Assembly (NCBI GenBank): GCA_026826555.1
Contig: JAKSZT010053928.1
Coordinates: 46,266,985 to 46,330,984, forward strand
From: Tolypeutes matacus
Lineage: Eukaryota > Chordata > Mammalia > Cingulata > Chlamyphoridae
Reading direction: 5' to 3'
Length of the DNA: 64,000 nucleotides
Below are positions 22,290 to 35,089 of this stretch, one piece after another. A model generated the notes under the pieces. That model did not search any database, was not told where the DNA came from, and saw nothing but the letters and a program-made list of their open reading frames with translations. The translations under genes were made by a program, and so were the position numbers. Position 1 is the first letter of the stretch. Every line of letters begins with the position of its first letter.

Positions 22290-24660
22290 CTTTTTTTTAA
22301 TAACATACTTTTTAATTTTTTAAAAAAGATACTTAGATTACATAAATGTTACATAAAAAAATATGGGAGATTCCCATATGCCCTGCTCCATACCCCTCAC
22401 ACATTTTCCCACATTAACAACATCCTTCATTGGTGTGGTACATTTGTTACAATTGATGAACACATTTTGGAGCATTGCCACTAAGTGTGGATTATAGTTT
22501 ACATTGTAGTTTATACTCTCTCCTGCACAATTTTGTAAGTTATGCCAAGATATATAATGGCTTGTATCTGTCACTGTAATGTCATTAAGGACAATTCCCA
22601 AGTCCCCAAAATGTGCCCATATTACACCTATTTTTCCCTCTCCCTCCCCTCAGAACCTCCAGTGGCCACTGTCTCCACATCAATGATAAAAGTTCTTCCA
22701 TTGCTAGAATCACAATAAGTCTATAGTCAAATAACAGTAAGTCTACTCTAGTCCATCGTTCATTCTCCAATCCTGCGGATTCTGGGATGGGGATGCCCAC
22801 TCCGCCTTTAATTGAGAGGGGGCTTAGATCCCATGGGGTAAATGGATGGGACTATCTTGCTTTCAGTTGCAGACTCTCTCTGTTCCTTGGGTTGGGCGTT
22901 GTCCATCATCATCTACTTGTTAGTTGTCCTGGGTGAGTCCAACGAACTGGAGAATAGGTGTTGCAACACTGTTGAGATTCAGGGCCCAATTGGCACATGG
23001 AAAGCCCAAAGATTTAAGTCTCTTGGACATACACTTATTAACTCTAACACTAAGTCTAGGTTCAACTAGAAGAGGCAGAAGAGCCATATGTAGGGAAACC
23101 ACAACTGAGTCCAACTCTATCACACTGGGGAACATAAATTCCAAAGTAGGGCCCACTGGCAGGGCACCAAACTCCTGAGCTGTCTGCCCTGCCTATAGTG
23201 TCTGGGTGTCTCCAGAGCCCTCAGGAGCCCCACTATCTAAGGCAATATTTACTTTGGCAGTCAATGAAATCCTGCTGAGACGTGCATAAGCGTAACCTCT
23301 AGAATGACTTCCCGACTCACTTTGAAGTCTCTTAGCCATATAAACTCATTTGTCTTTACCCTTTCCCCCTTTTGGTCAAGGTCTTTATCAAGTTGCATTG
23401 CTAGTTGGTGCTTGGTAGTAATCCCTCAGTGCCAGGGAGGCTTATCCCTAGGAGTCATGTCCTATACTGTGGGGAAGGTAATGCATTTATATGCTGAGTT
23501 TGGCTTAGAGAGAGGCCACATTTGAGAAACAAAGAGGCTCTCCATAGGTAACTCTTAGGTACCCTATAATACTAGGCTAAGTTTCCATTTCAAAAGTAAA
23601 GGTTCATAAGTACAGTCATCACTATCTAGGGCATGTCAGTGGTCCATCTTCCTTCAGTAGTCACTGCCCCTGTACTAGGGGAATTCTTGCTGTCCCATTA
23701 GAGAATGTGGCAGAGCTCCCCAGGATGGGAATTTGATATTCTTTTGATTATTGTGTGAATCTCCACCCACTGTGGCAATGCTCCATGAACACATGAACAC
23801 ATTCATAAGCCTTATAGGTAAGACCCAGGTTAATCTCCTCCCATGCATCTCCCATTTCTGACACCCTGCACCAGTGATCCTCCCCTGCCACAGTTATAAC
23901 CCTTCTTTATTTTCAACTTTATTTATTGAAGCCAACAGAATGACAGAATACAATTAATAAGAAAATGAAATAATAATGATAGTTTTAAAAATAATGGCTA
24001 AAATACAATTTTTAAAAAAAACTGAAATAAAAAATAATAAATATATAAAATTTATATATATAAAATTTATAAATAAATATATTAAAAATTTTTTGACATT
24101 GTCTTTCATCACTGTAAGATCTATTGTCTTGAATGTATAGTGACATTTTCTTCCATTTATTCCCCCAGTGTCTAATTTTTTTTTCATTTTGTCTTCAAAG
24201 AAGCTTTAGGTTACAGAAGAGTCATGTACATAATATAGGTGATTCCCATATACCCAACATCCTCCCCCCTTTCCCCTTTACCCTATTAATAACATTTTAC
24301 ATGTGGATGGTACATTTGTTACAATTGATGTACAAATATTGAGACATTGCTACTAACCATGGTCAAAGATTTACATTATGGGTTTATATTTTGGACCATA
24401 CACTTTTATAGATTTTGATCAATTTAACATGGTCTGTATCCATCATTGCAAGATCATGTAGAACAATTACATAGTCCCCAAAATGCCCCATGTTCTATCT
24501 ATTCTATTCCTCCCTCCCCCTCCATTCAGGACCATGGTAACCATCAAGATGAACTCATTGAAAGACAAGATTCATTGTTACTTGCAACAACATTGAGGGC
24601 TTGACAAACTGGCCTGTCCTCCCCTATTAGGCATTTGAAGACTGACTATCTTAGCATTTC
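22290..24660 (-). mobile_element. L1 3' end, antisense, bipartite copy 2
   Basis: Same architecture as copy 1 and uninterrupted. Module 1 spans about 22320-23905, with 'catccttcattggtgtggta', 'ttgttacaattgatgaacac', 'gtcatgtcctatactgtggg' and 'ccaggatgggaatttgatat'. The A/T-rich linker is 23906-24110. Module 2 spans about 24111-24660 and again has 'gtacatttgttacaattgat', 'tttacattatgggtttatat' and 'cattgagggcttgacaaact'. The two modules are recognisably related to each other. Eight small frames in the interval are untranslated-region noise. Confidence 0.8.
23906..24110 (-). repeat. A/T-rich linker between L1 3' modules (copy 2)
   Basis: Contains 'aagccaacagaatgacagaa' and 'aatgaaataataatgata', corresponding base for base to parts of the linkers in copies 1 and 3. 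Confidence 0.7.
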
Positions 24661-25978
24661 TGTGATGGGAATAAATAAAAACAGGATTTTGCTAGTGAGA
24701 GGGTGGACAGTGTTTCCTTTTAATTGTACAGGAAATGAGTTCAGCTTGATGGTGCACTTAGCATTCCATGTTTGACATGTTTTCATTTACAAGTGTGTGT
24801 GAGGTTGTCAGTGAGTGAGAGAGAAAGAGGGAGAATGTATGTCAACACGTGCACATGAATGGCTTGGATACTAAGGCAATTTCTCTACTTCAGTGGGTGC
24901 TCCTTAGTGAGTTACATTGGCAGTATCTACCTTATGGTTCTGATTCATCCAGAGAACTTGCTTTATGGGTTTTGTGATGGATTTGAACTTGATTGTGGAA
25001 TTGTAAAAAACATTTAATCGGTAAAAAAAAAAGAGGACAAGTTTCTAGATAATAAGAAAAAGGAACACACTGAAAATAGAAAGATGATGATGAGGCTGTT
25101 TCATCTGTGAGTTCTTTTAACATGAATCATAGTTTTCAAATAGCTTCTACAGTTTGTTAATTAAGCCTTTAATTTGTCTTTCATCGTATTGATATACTAA
25201 AGCTCCAGATTTCTATTGTTTCATTCCTCCTAAATTTGCTAGTCATCGGTTATGTTTCCTTCAATTCTAATTAGCTTAATAAAGCATATGAGGGGGATAC
25301 ACACATGCACACACACACTTCTTTTAACTCTTCATTTGAATATTTGACATTCAAGGTGAACAGGACTAGCAGTTCACATGAATGTGAATGTAAAATGAAT
25401 CAAACTATAGTATTGACATAAATTGTGTATTGCATCTCTATAAACCTATGTCTATATCTATATAATTTCTACCAAACATACATTATCTCATACATTGTCC
25501 CACATTTTCATCAGAGTGCAGGTGATATACCAAACAAGATTCTTCCACACTTTCTGGGTTCCTGATCTCTCAGTGCCTTGACCTAGATCACAGGGCCAGC
25601 TAGTGTTCTTAGTCAGGCCTCCCCAATTCATTGCCAGCTGTCTTTCAACCATGCTGTTCTCCCACTGAAATATATTATTATGTCCCTTTGTATGCCAGAC
25701 TAACTTACAAGAGATAACAATTTCTATTTAATTTTTTTAAAAAAGCGGAGGTTGCTTTTGTCACAGCTCTTTCACCATTTGAGACTTTTATCAAATTAAA
25801 AGTATTACCGTGAGATTGTAGGTTTTTGAGATGTTTCTTTTTAGCTTACACTGGTGACTGGAAATGAGGGCACATTTCCCAAATAAGTTTTAGGCAATCA
25901 ATACTTTAAACAAGAGGATGATGTAAAATGGTTTCTTTGGGGTACTGATAACTTTAATTCAGTTTGACCATTGCTGCC
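24661..25978. other. Unique sequence
   Basis: No recognised repeat beyond short CA-rich runs near 25300. No coding signal. Confidence 0.4.
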
Positions 25979-26424
25979 TGTGCTGGTTAAGTTCATGTGT
26001 CAGCTTGGCTAGGTGATGGTGTCCAGTTGTTTGGTCAAGCAAGCACTGGCCTGGTTGACTGTATGTCGTGGATTTAAATCATTAGTCAGTTGATTGCATC
26101 TAAGGCTGATTACATCTGCAATCAACAAAGGAGATTGCCTATAGCAATGAGAGGAGTCTCATCCAATCAGTTGAAAACCTTAAAAGGAGAAATGATGACT
26201 TAAGCAGTCAGGAAGGAGAATTTCTATCTCTACTTCAGCCAGCCAGCTTCTCCCGGGGAATTTGTGGAAACATTCATCTGAGCTTGCAACCTGCAGCTGC
26301 CCTATGGAATTTAGACTTGCACATTCCCACAGTCGTATGAGCCAATTCCTCTAATAAATCTCATACTATTTACTTATCCTGTGGGTCTATTTTTTTTCTC
26401 CCCCTGAAGAACCCTGCCTAATCA
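25979..26424 (+). mobile_element. Solo LTR, MaLR/ERVL-like (copy B)
   Basis: Starts TGTGCTGGTTAA and ends CTGCCTAATCA. It matches copy A (15496-15947) along its length: 'catgtgtcagcttggctagg', 'tggtcaagcaagcactggc', 'catccaatcagttgaaaacc', 'cagccagcttctcccgggg', then 'gagccaattcctctaataaa', which supplies an AATAAA signal at about 26353, and 'gaagaaccctgcctaatc'. No target-site duplication is visible. Confidence 0.7.
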
Positions 26425-27940
26425 GTGTTCAATAAAAATATGCCTCTCAGAAAGTCTGATTTTAGTCAGATGCTAAGGAAGCCGCTTATGCCAACATAAC
26501 CTCAGATGGACTCATCTGTTTACTTTAATAAACTTTTAAGTTCGGGTAGAACTTGAAATGAAAAATCAAATGGCATGGATGTGGTTACTGAGGGGCTATG
26601 ATTAGAGAGATAAATTAGAAAGCAAACTGTCTTGTAAACAACATGGAGTTTGGATTAGAATCATAGTTTTTTTTCTTTCAGCATCTATGTATTTCTTATG
26701 CAAAGCATGTCCTACCCAGAAATGAGATAGACAGTAACATTTATTTTTATGTGAGCAGTAATTTGAAACTCCCTTATTTACTAAGCTTTTTTAGGCTTTT
26801 TACAACATTGTGATAGTTCTGTGACTTTATCTTTTATTTGAAACGGTTTTGCTGCAGTAAAAGAAAAGCTATATAACAATTTTTCTTAATCTGTTTTTTT
26901 AGTTGTATAATTATGTGGAAGTGGCATTATCTGCTTAGAAGCAAATTTGGTTTTCAGTTCGGCATTCTTCCTGGCACATATGTGATTTTTATATTGTTAG
27001 AAGACCTTTTTAGAAAAAGATTTCTTCTCCTAGGCAAAGCTGTAGTGAAACAAAACACAGCACTTAAAATATCAGTATACTTAAAGTTCCATCTTCCAGT
27101 TGTAATTACTGTTGTTTCTGGAGGGGCACAGCCTTGAAAGCCAACTTGATAAAGCATTGCAAATTTGTTTGCATCCAGTTTGGGTCTCTGATGGCATTTT
27201 ATTTATAGGTTTATAGCTAACAATGAAAATTCACGTTAGGCAAAAGATGCATGAAGCAGGGCATCTGTTGAGGTCAGCATCTTCCCCTCCCTCCCTTCCC
27301 TTGGCACCTCTGTTAGGAGAAAAATGGAGTAGGACCCTCAACTTGCGAGGCACTGAGATCGAGCCTGCTGCTTCAGAAGGGAAGTGTCTACTCTTTGCAG
27401 TGACCATGGTCAGATCTTGAATAAATGACGAGTTGGTTGGGGTATTTCTAGTTTCCGTCTTTGAAATCTGTCATCTACCAGATCTTAAAGCATTTTCTCA
27501 TTCTCAAATGTTAGCAGTTCCCCCTCATAAAATATATGTTATGTATCTAAAGTTTTCCTAATTTTGAATAAATTGAAAATATATCTTGGGCAGGAGAGCC
27601 AAGGTTGGTAGTAACTCACTTTGCTCAGCTAATATTGGATGTGAAGAGAGCAATGAGTATAGAGAAAGTTAAGCTGCTGGGGCCTTCCAGGATGTAAGGG
27701 CAAATGTGAACTAAAGTGCTGAAAGAGCTTCGGATTATGGTTGTGCATTCTAGAACAAAGAGGCCAGCAACTGATGGGAGAAAAAAAAACTGCAATGAGT
27801 TTTCCTTTGTGCTAGTCACAGAGTGCCTCAGCTCTTCACCACCTAAAAGCTTTAAAGGAAACTCATATTCAGTTATCAGAAATTGCTTCCCTTGATTTAT
27901 GATCTGGTCAGGGCCTCCTTGGTAAGTTATATGAACTCTT
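26425..27940. other. Unique sequence
   Basis: Nothing recognised. Opposed frames at 26913-27137 and 26954-27157, and minus frame 27625-27981 (118 codons), show no family features. Confidence 0.4.
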
Positions 27941-28150
27941 CCTACCAGAGAAAAGAGAAACTGCAGATAGATTCGGCACATATAAATGCATTTTGGCAGT
28001 GTGTATATAACTTCAAACGGCCCAGAGATAATAAATTGAGTGCCCTGTCAATGCCAGCTGAATAAACACATTTGTTGTAAATGATGTGACAATAGAATTA
28101 TTGATTATAAATCAAAAGTTTGGCATTTGACATCGCATCTCCGTTTCATT
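27941..28150. promoter_or_regulatory. Candidate conserved non-coding element
   Basis: Unique, repeat-free block with dense AT-rich factor-like motifs: 'ataataaattgagtgccctg', then an inverted pair of SOX-like half sites in ACAATAGAATTATTGAT at 28089-28105, then 'gattataaatcaaaagtttg'. Judged by texture only. Confidence 0.25.
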
Positions 28151-29811
28151 CCTAAGGAAGAGAGGGACTCTTAGTCCATTCTAGTGGGGAAACCTGGCCA
28201 CATCGCTGGCAGCTCAGCTTCTTTCTGCTGTGATTAATTAATCTGTAGTCAGTCTGGTCTCTCTCTTGTGAGGACTGCAGTAACTTTGCTTTGTTTGTCT
28301 AGAGTATTATGTACATCTAGTGCTTTCCACAGGACCTGGGTTTTGCTTGTCTGTCCCAGTGCTTCCTACTTTGAAGAAGCAAGAGGAGAGCAGCCTGGAG
28401 ATTGACGCCATTATGATGTGTATCTAACATACTCAAACCCTTTCTCTGTTCCTGAGACATAAATAGACTGATAATACAATCTCATTTTTTTTGCCTGTAT
28501 GTGAGCCAATTTATGGGTGCTGTTTACTTCAATGTCTTTGGCTTTATAAACATTTCTATGTAAACCTTGTAACCAAATGAACTATAAAGATTGATTCATC
28601 AAGAAAATTATTTCACAGGACTCTTTAGTTAGTACAACTTTGTAGCACACTAATCTTACTAGAAAAAAATTAATGCAAGCTATCTTTTTAGTACATTTTT
28701 TAAATCTAAAGCCCTGCTATTAAAATTATATTAAACCATCCACCAGGTCATATACCTAAGGCCTGCTACAAAGATTAGCAGACTGATTCATGAATTTCTA
28801 CCTGAAGGATTTACTTTGTTGTTTTCATAATTGAGTAGCTCGTTTGAAGGAAAAAAGTGTTTACTTCTACATTATGATGCTGAGTCTTCAGATTTCAAGT
28901 TGAGCTTTTGTACCTTTCTCAGTGGTACTTCAGTCATAGAACCATTGTCCTATTCTTTTTAAAATGCTGTTCAATATCTCTATTGCAAATCTGCATAATA
29001 TATACTTAACTGACTCACAATATTTTTCCAAAATGCAGCGCCTCATCTCTCATCTAATGGAAGCTATAGGACCAGGCCCCATCTAGTAATACAGTGGTTT
29101 GGTTTTTTTTATATTTTTTGCTTCACTTCCTTTTTACCCAGAGCTCAAAGTAATAGCACATTCACATAATTACCCTTTTTGTCTTTACCATGGAGCTCAA
29201 AGTTGAACATTCATTTGATTTCTAAAGGTTTTTGTCCAAGCCATTACAGTTTCTTAAAAAGCATGGCACCTATGGTTCATTTATAACATTTGGCTTTTTC
29301 CAACTCTAGGGTTATTCATAGTTTATCTTTAATTCTCATCAGAGAAAGTTCAGAAAACAGAAGCACAACAGGATTTGAATGGCATTTTACATGGCAAAGC
29401 ATTAGTTAAAGAATATTTTTTCATATGAACCTACCAAAGAATTGGTGTCAATTTTAAATAAAACCAAATGCTTGGTGGGCAAGGAAAGGTGTTTAGGTAA
29501 TGAGGGTTTAACTATGTATGAGCTATGAGTGGGCAGTCATAATTGGTGGCACAAAAAAAACCATTCTAATGGTAAAGGCTCCTTCCTATAAGAGTAGAAA
29601 ACATGGGCACAAGTAGAAGATTTGAAAAGAATGGAAACTAAAGTTCTATTCATTTTATTAGTTATGGGCTTTCTCTCATTATTCCTCTGAGAACCTGTCT
29701 CTGTTTTTCTTCTCCTTCATTTCCTCTTTCCCCAACAAATTCAAAGAGATTTAGTGGTTCCAGTACATGATGTCTTCATATAATACTGTTCCTGTTATGA
29801 TTTAAATGTGA
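28151..29811. other. Unique sequence
   Basis: No recognised element or gene in about 1.7 kb. Confidence 0.4.
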
Positions 29812-29998
29812 GTTCAAGTCCTGCCTCTGCTATTCATCTGACTCTGGGACTTTGGGCAGGATGATTCGCTTCTCTAAGACCTAGCTTTCTTAAGTGTGAG
29901 ATGGAGATAAAAATCTTCTCTCTTAAGCTGTTCATTAGGATTGAATGAGCTAGTATATATGAATGACTCAAGTACAGAGCCTAGCATAGAGCCCAAAT
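29812..29998 (+). repeat. MIR SINE
   Basis: Clear MIR order: 'gagttcaagtcctgcctctg', 'actctgggactttgggcagg', 'gtgtgagatggagataaaaa', 'ttcattaggattgaatgagc', 'cagagcctagcatagagccc'. One of the better preserved copies here. Confidence 0.85.
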
Positions 29999-30300
29999 AC
30001 ATTTGGCTGAATTTGCATCTAATCAAAATTGATTAATTAAGCACAATTTACAAACAAACTATTTTCTTGAGCATTTTGGCTTTCATGGAAATGGAAATCA
30101 GTTTTGCTTTTTTGCTTTCAGAAGTCATTACAGACACAGTCCCTCTATTTAGTTGCAATTTCGTAGGAAAGCATGCAGGCAATCCCCATCATTTTTTGAG
30201 GATGGATTAGTGCTTAGGCTCATGAGAAGTCTTAATCTAGCAAGACGAGTGGAGAAGGAAGCCTGGATGATAAAGCCCACTGGGGCAAGAGCTTGTCACC

Positions 30301-30331
<31 letters not shown>

Positions 30332-31735
30332 AAGCTTGCTCAATTTGCCACCATCTAATAAATCTTCATTTTTCCCCAAAGAGAAGAGTGATGTCTCTTT
30401 ATTCTAGTGTACATCATGGGCAAAGTTATATTCCTTACCATTGTGTGCACATTTATCTTCATAGCTCATAAGAAAGGGAAATTGGCCCACATTTGAAATC
30501 TCTATTCAATTTTACCACTTTAGACTCTTGATGGCTTTTAAATAAAAATGGGGGAAGGAGTATAGTTGGCAGCAAAGTGGATTTCAGGGACAGCTAGAAA
30601 ATGGGAGGGATGCCAGTCTCTTACATTTTGATCCTTCTAGTCCATGAAAATATACACATGACCATGCAGCTATAAAATATATTGACACTGAAGACTTTTC
30701 CTTCAGTGGTGTTTATACATGGTGATATCTAGAATTTTAAATAAGCTGGGTTTTTTTTTTTGCTCTTCAACAACTGTGCTGATAGATTCTCTGAGACATT
30801 TCAGTATAGCACTTTTTCCTTTTGAAATCAGCTCTTCCCAGTAGGCTTTCCATGCATGTTTGATTTTTATTCCTTGAACACCCCCCACACACACCCCTAA
30901 GATTTTGCATGCGATATTTGTATTTATGAAAGAAAAAACTTATCTTTTTATATGCAAGATATTAAAATCATATTGTTCTTTCAGTGCCTTAAGCGTATGC
31001 TATTAAGTGTAATTCTTAATCTTAAGTAGCTAGATTTAAAGTTAGTTCTTGGAATAGTTTTCTTAGTCCCACTGAATTCTTAGAAAAAACAAATGTATTT
31101 TGTTAGATATCTCTTTGGTGGTTAACTTAAACTTGGCTTTGCACTCGCTGTCCTGGGAAGATGGGCTTCCTAATTGCAGTATCTATCATCCCAGCTGTTG
31201 CCAAATTGATTTGGCTGATTTGATGGGTGAAGGACTTCCCTTCCTTCCTCATTGTTTTGTACTCAAGAAGCTGCATATTTGATCACAGTAAAACAACCAT
31301 GCCTGATATCCTTACACTTTGGAGCCATAGAATCCTAAGGGCAACTGGAAATAGTTCCATCTTCAGACAAAATTGCCTGGGAGATCTTTCTTCAAAAAAA
31401 CTATGGTGCTATCAAGTGCACACACCCACCTTGTATCTGTAAGAATATCCAAGGGAAAGGTTTCCTGCCAATCATCAATAATATGCATTTAATAAACATT
31501 TGTTCACTTTAAAAAATCAGCCCATCTAGTCTTTAGTTACCTTTGTAATGTTTATCTCAATTCCCACATCTAATATTTATTTAGCATTTGATATGTAGTT
31601 GGCATAAATCTTCACTGAAAATAAAAGGCAGCATAGATGGACACTTTGAAGCTTAGAATTTAAGAGAAGCAAGTACTTTTTTTTTACACAAATCTTAATT
31701 AGTAAAAAAAAAAGGAAATTTTAGAATTTAGCAAC
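29999..31735. other. Unique sequence with (TA)14
   Basis: Unique DNA containing a pure (TA)n run at 30301-30328. Small frames at 30153-30407, 30703-30894, 31100-31282 and 31227-31442 have no domain features. Confidence 0.45.
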
Positions 31736-31985
31736 AAATGAGTATTACTGGATGACTATTATATACCATGCTGGGTGTTATGGAGAGTTAAACAAGAGTA
31801 AGGAATTACAAAATATAATTTGAAACCAAGATTTGATTATATTAAAGGACCAAGTTGTTACTTAGGGATACTGAAGTTGGAATTCAGTGAGGAGACAGCA
31901 GAGTTTTCATGATAAGGTCAGAATTGAGCCAGTCACAGAGGGAAAAGAGGTTCTGAATCAGCACAGAAGAACAGAGGAATGTTAC
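31736..31985 (+). repeat. Possible ancient interspersed repeat
   Basis: 'gatgactattatataccatg', 'ctgggtgttatggagagtta' and later 'aggttctgaatcagcacaga' fit the same old repeat type suggested at 5370-5520. Weak. Confidence 0.3.
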
Positions 31986-33369
31986 AGATGAAGGGAACCT
32001 AGAAGCCAAAGAATGCACACCAGATAAAAGAGTCCATCATGTCATTCTCCTGCTTAGGGGACAGGTTAATACTGGGGATTTAAGAGTGAACTGATTAAGG
32101 AGTTAATATAGGAAAATAGGGAGGGAGGGACAGATGGAAGGATGGGCACATTGTCTGTCTCTCTTAAAATAGTCTCTTAATAGCTGCTGCTAGTAATCTG
32201 AAGAAGGATTCCAAACATTCATTGTTCCAAAAACTAAAGCTCCTGGTGAAATAAACACCCTTTAAGGAATCCAGGCAAGTCTCCAGAGCAACCTGGGCAG
32301 ATGGAACATTCACAGATCTCTCCAAAGAGACCAGTTGTACTTCTGAATCCCTCACCAAAAGGGCAGGTGCCATTGCTGAGAGTTATGTGTTCCTGCAGCT
32401 CTGCATCTGGCTATTCTAATGACACTTGGAGAGAGAATAACTAGTGGATAGACTAAATAATGCAATAAATGTCAACCAACATTCTCATTTTCTCTCTGTG
32501 TGTAGCTTAGAGCTGAATTGACTACAGCCATTACATCTGTCTTGTTTTATTTTGACATTAATAGTTTTGTTTGAATTGATGTAAAATAGCATCTTTATTC
32601 TTTAATGTTTCAATAAACTGGTATCTTGTAGCTACGAGGATCTATACCAACCTCTGGCCTTTTAAATCTGACTGACCTATTCCATCATATACCTTGAGAA
32701 AAAAAATTAGCTGTTTCAGACTATTAACTGAATTGAGACCCAACCTCTGTTCTTAGTGCCTTCCTGTTCTCCTCTTGCAGGTACTCTAATCCCAGGCTCA
32801 GGGTATCACCCTTGTATCTGTTTTCCACTCTTTGGGTTTGAAGGACTCCTTCAGACTACCCCCTTTTCTTTGGTTATTTGGATTAAAATCCCTACTTATT
32901 GACACATGGTTCCCACTTATTAACTCCAATCTCCCCACTTGGTAAATTATAATGGTAGAAAAGCAGGCAATTTAAAATTGACTTTCAGGAGGTAGATCTG
33001 TAGAGACAATTGAGAGACCCCATGCAAGAATGTGTAATTTGAGGCTCTATTTGGAATTTTTTATATGCACTTTTCATCAGCTTTTTGGTTTTTTGTGATG
33101 AATTGATAAATCCTGCCTGATTACAGACCAAAGCTTTGATAAGTATCAGTGTGACTTCTGAGCAATAAATTTTGGTCACCTTTTGGATATTTAATTGCTG
33201 AGGAAATCCTAAACTGGATTTGATGAGAGTGGGATTATGTCATTGCATTTCATAAAAAGTACTTTACTTTTCAGTTTTGAATTTCCTCTCTGAACTATTT
33301 CATATTTTCTGGATTTTGTTATATGTGGTTGAGGGAGAAAGAGGAGTTAGCAAGAATTCTTCCTTCTCC
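31986..33369. other. Unique sequence
   Basis: No recognised element. Minus frames at 32164-32373 and 32985-33179 are short and featureless. Confidence 0.4.
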
Positions 33370-34098
33370 TGAGCTGATGAGAACATATGCTAATCAGTCT
33401 ATCAGAGGACAGAAATAAGGAGAACAAATCCAGAAGAGTAAGTGAGCACAAGAGTCAGCATTTGCCTCAAATTGCTAATTCCTGGAGATGTAGACATAGA
33501 ATATTAACAAGTCACACACATGCAAACAACAGGAGATAAAACCTGGGAACCCAGTAAAATGATGAGACCAGAGATTCTCCTCATAAAACCAGGACCTTCA
33601 AAGTGAACAAACTTTAGCAACAACAGCAAAAATCATTTTTCAATGTATAGCATTGGAGATACTTGCTTATCTCCACCTTGATTGTAATTGGAGGTAAGCA
33701 AAAGAAAAAATTCCTCCCTGGACATTTCCTAAACACCATCCCTTGCTTACTCAAATTTATGGCTAGACATCACACTGCTGGATGTTTTTGAAAACAATCA
33801 AGCTGAAATTTTAGATTAAAATTAGTTCTGAATTTGGAGTGTCCCCAGATTCCTCACATAAGCAAATACAAACCCTGTCTTTAAACATTCTCTAAACATG
33901 GGCTGCAAAGAATACCCACAGGAAAAGTAGGAAGGACTATCAACCAATTTACAAGCAAAATTAATAAACACAGAAGGAAATTAGGAATCAGAAGTCAGAG
34001 TTAACAGAAATGTAAACTGCAGATTAACATTTTAAAAAATATATAACATATATCAAACCTAGATAACAGGTACCGTATTATAATTGGATAAATAGAGA

Positions 34099-34300
34099 GT
34101 AGGTAGGTAGGTAGGTAGGTAGGTAGATGGAAGGAAGGAAGGAAGGAAGGAAGGAAGGAAGGAAGGAAGGAAGGAAGGAAGGAAGGAAGGAANNNNNNNN
34201 NNGAAGGAAGGAAGGAAGGAAGGAAGGAAGGAAGGAAGGAAGGAAGGAAAAGAAGGAAGGAAGGAAGGAAAAGAAAGAGAGAGAGAGAGAAAGAAAGAGT
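34099..34300. repeat. Compound (GTAG)n-(GGAA)n-(GA)n microsatellite
   Basis: (GTAG)n at 34099-34126, (GGAA)n at 34128-34192 and 34203-34272 on both sides of a 10-N gap, then GA/GAAA repeats to about 34300. The frames reading Lys-Glu-Gly-Arg or Phe-Leu-Pro-Ser repeats through it are artefacts. Confidence 0.97.
34193..34202. other. Assembly gap (10 N)
   Basis: Ten N inside the GGAA repeat; the usual cause is an unresolved repeat length, so the true array may be longer or shorter. Confidence 0.99.
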
Positions 34301-34745
34301 ACGAAAAAAAATGTAATAAACAAGACTAGTAAAATTAATTAGAAAAAAAATTGACAACCAAATGGCACTTCTAGAAATGGAAAAAAAATAATTTTAAAAA
34401 CTTGATGGATATGTTAAACAACCAATTAGACATAGATTAAGAGAGAATTAGTGAACTGGAAAGGAAGTCTGAAGAAAATACACACCATACAATATAGACT
34501 GGCAACGAAAAGATCAATATGAAATGAGTAGTAAGAAACATGGAGAATAAAGTGAGGAGGTCCAAAATGTATCTAATTGGATATTAGATAGTCTCTTTTT
34601 CACTAAATAGAGAAAATAGAATGGAGGTGAGGTTATTTTGAGGAGATAGTGGCTGAAAATTTTCTAAAATTGATGAAAGACACCATTCCTCAAATTCAGG
34701 AAGCCCATTTCATACTGAATAAATATTTTGAGGCAGAAATATTCT

Positions 34746-35089
34746 TCAGATACCCACCCCTGCACTTTAAATTACCTAATCAACATCTCTATCTGAAAAT
34801 ACTATCAGAATCTTAAGCTCTGAAAGTCTATAGTCGAACTAATATTTTCACATCCATCCCACTTCACTAAAACCTGAACTTCCTTGCAACCACAGTCTTT
34901 CTGTGAAAGAAACACTGTGTCTTAGTCCCTATTAGCAAGTGAAACCATGCTAATTTTCCTTGACTACTTCCTTTTCCTGACCCTTCCCATTGAGTTGTTG
35001 CCATCTTAGCTTGTCTTATGTACCTCTCTCCTATCCCCATCTTCTTTCTTCCACTACCTTAATTTAGATTCATGTTACTTCTTATCTAG
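34746..35089. other. Unique sequence
   Basis: Nothing recognised. Confidence 0.4.

Larger units (their letters stand above)
33370..34745 (+). mobile_element. L1/HAL1-like 5' region, sense, split by microsatellite
   Basis: A-rich plus-strand DNA with L1 5'/ORF1-type wording: 'gaattagtgaactggaaagg' (about 34446), 'gtggctgaaaattttctaaa' (about 34649) and 'caaattcaggaagcccattt' (about 34691). The last two are the sense counterpart of the block in the antisense L1s at 12970 and 50770. It is the only L1-type fragment in the window on the plus strand. All frames are broken. HAL1 cannot be separated from L1 here. Confidence 0.6.

Noticed and set aside
15496..26424. A provirus bounded by the two related LTRs
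   Set aside because: The DNA between contains MIRs, a MER20-free unique stretch, a SINE and an L1, with no retroviral internal sequence and no matching target-site duplication; the LTRs are also too diverged.
34001..34357. Frames encoding Lys-Glu-Gly-Arg or Phe-Leu-Pro-Ser repeats
   Set aside because: Translation of the GGAA microsatellite.
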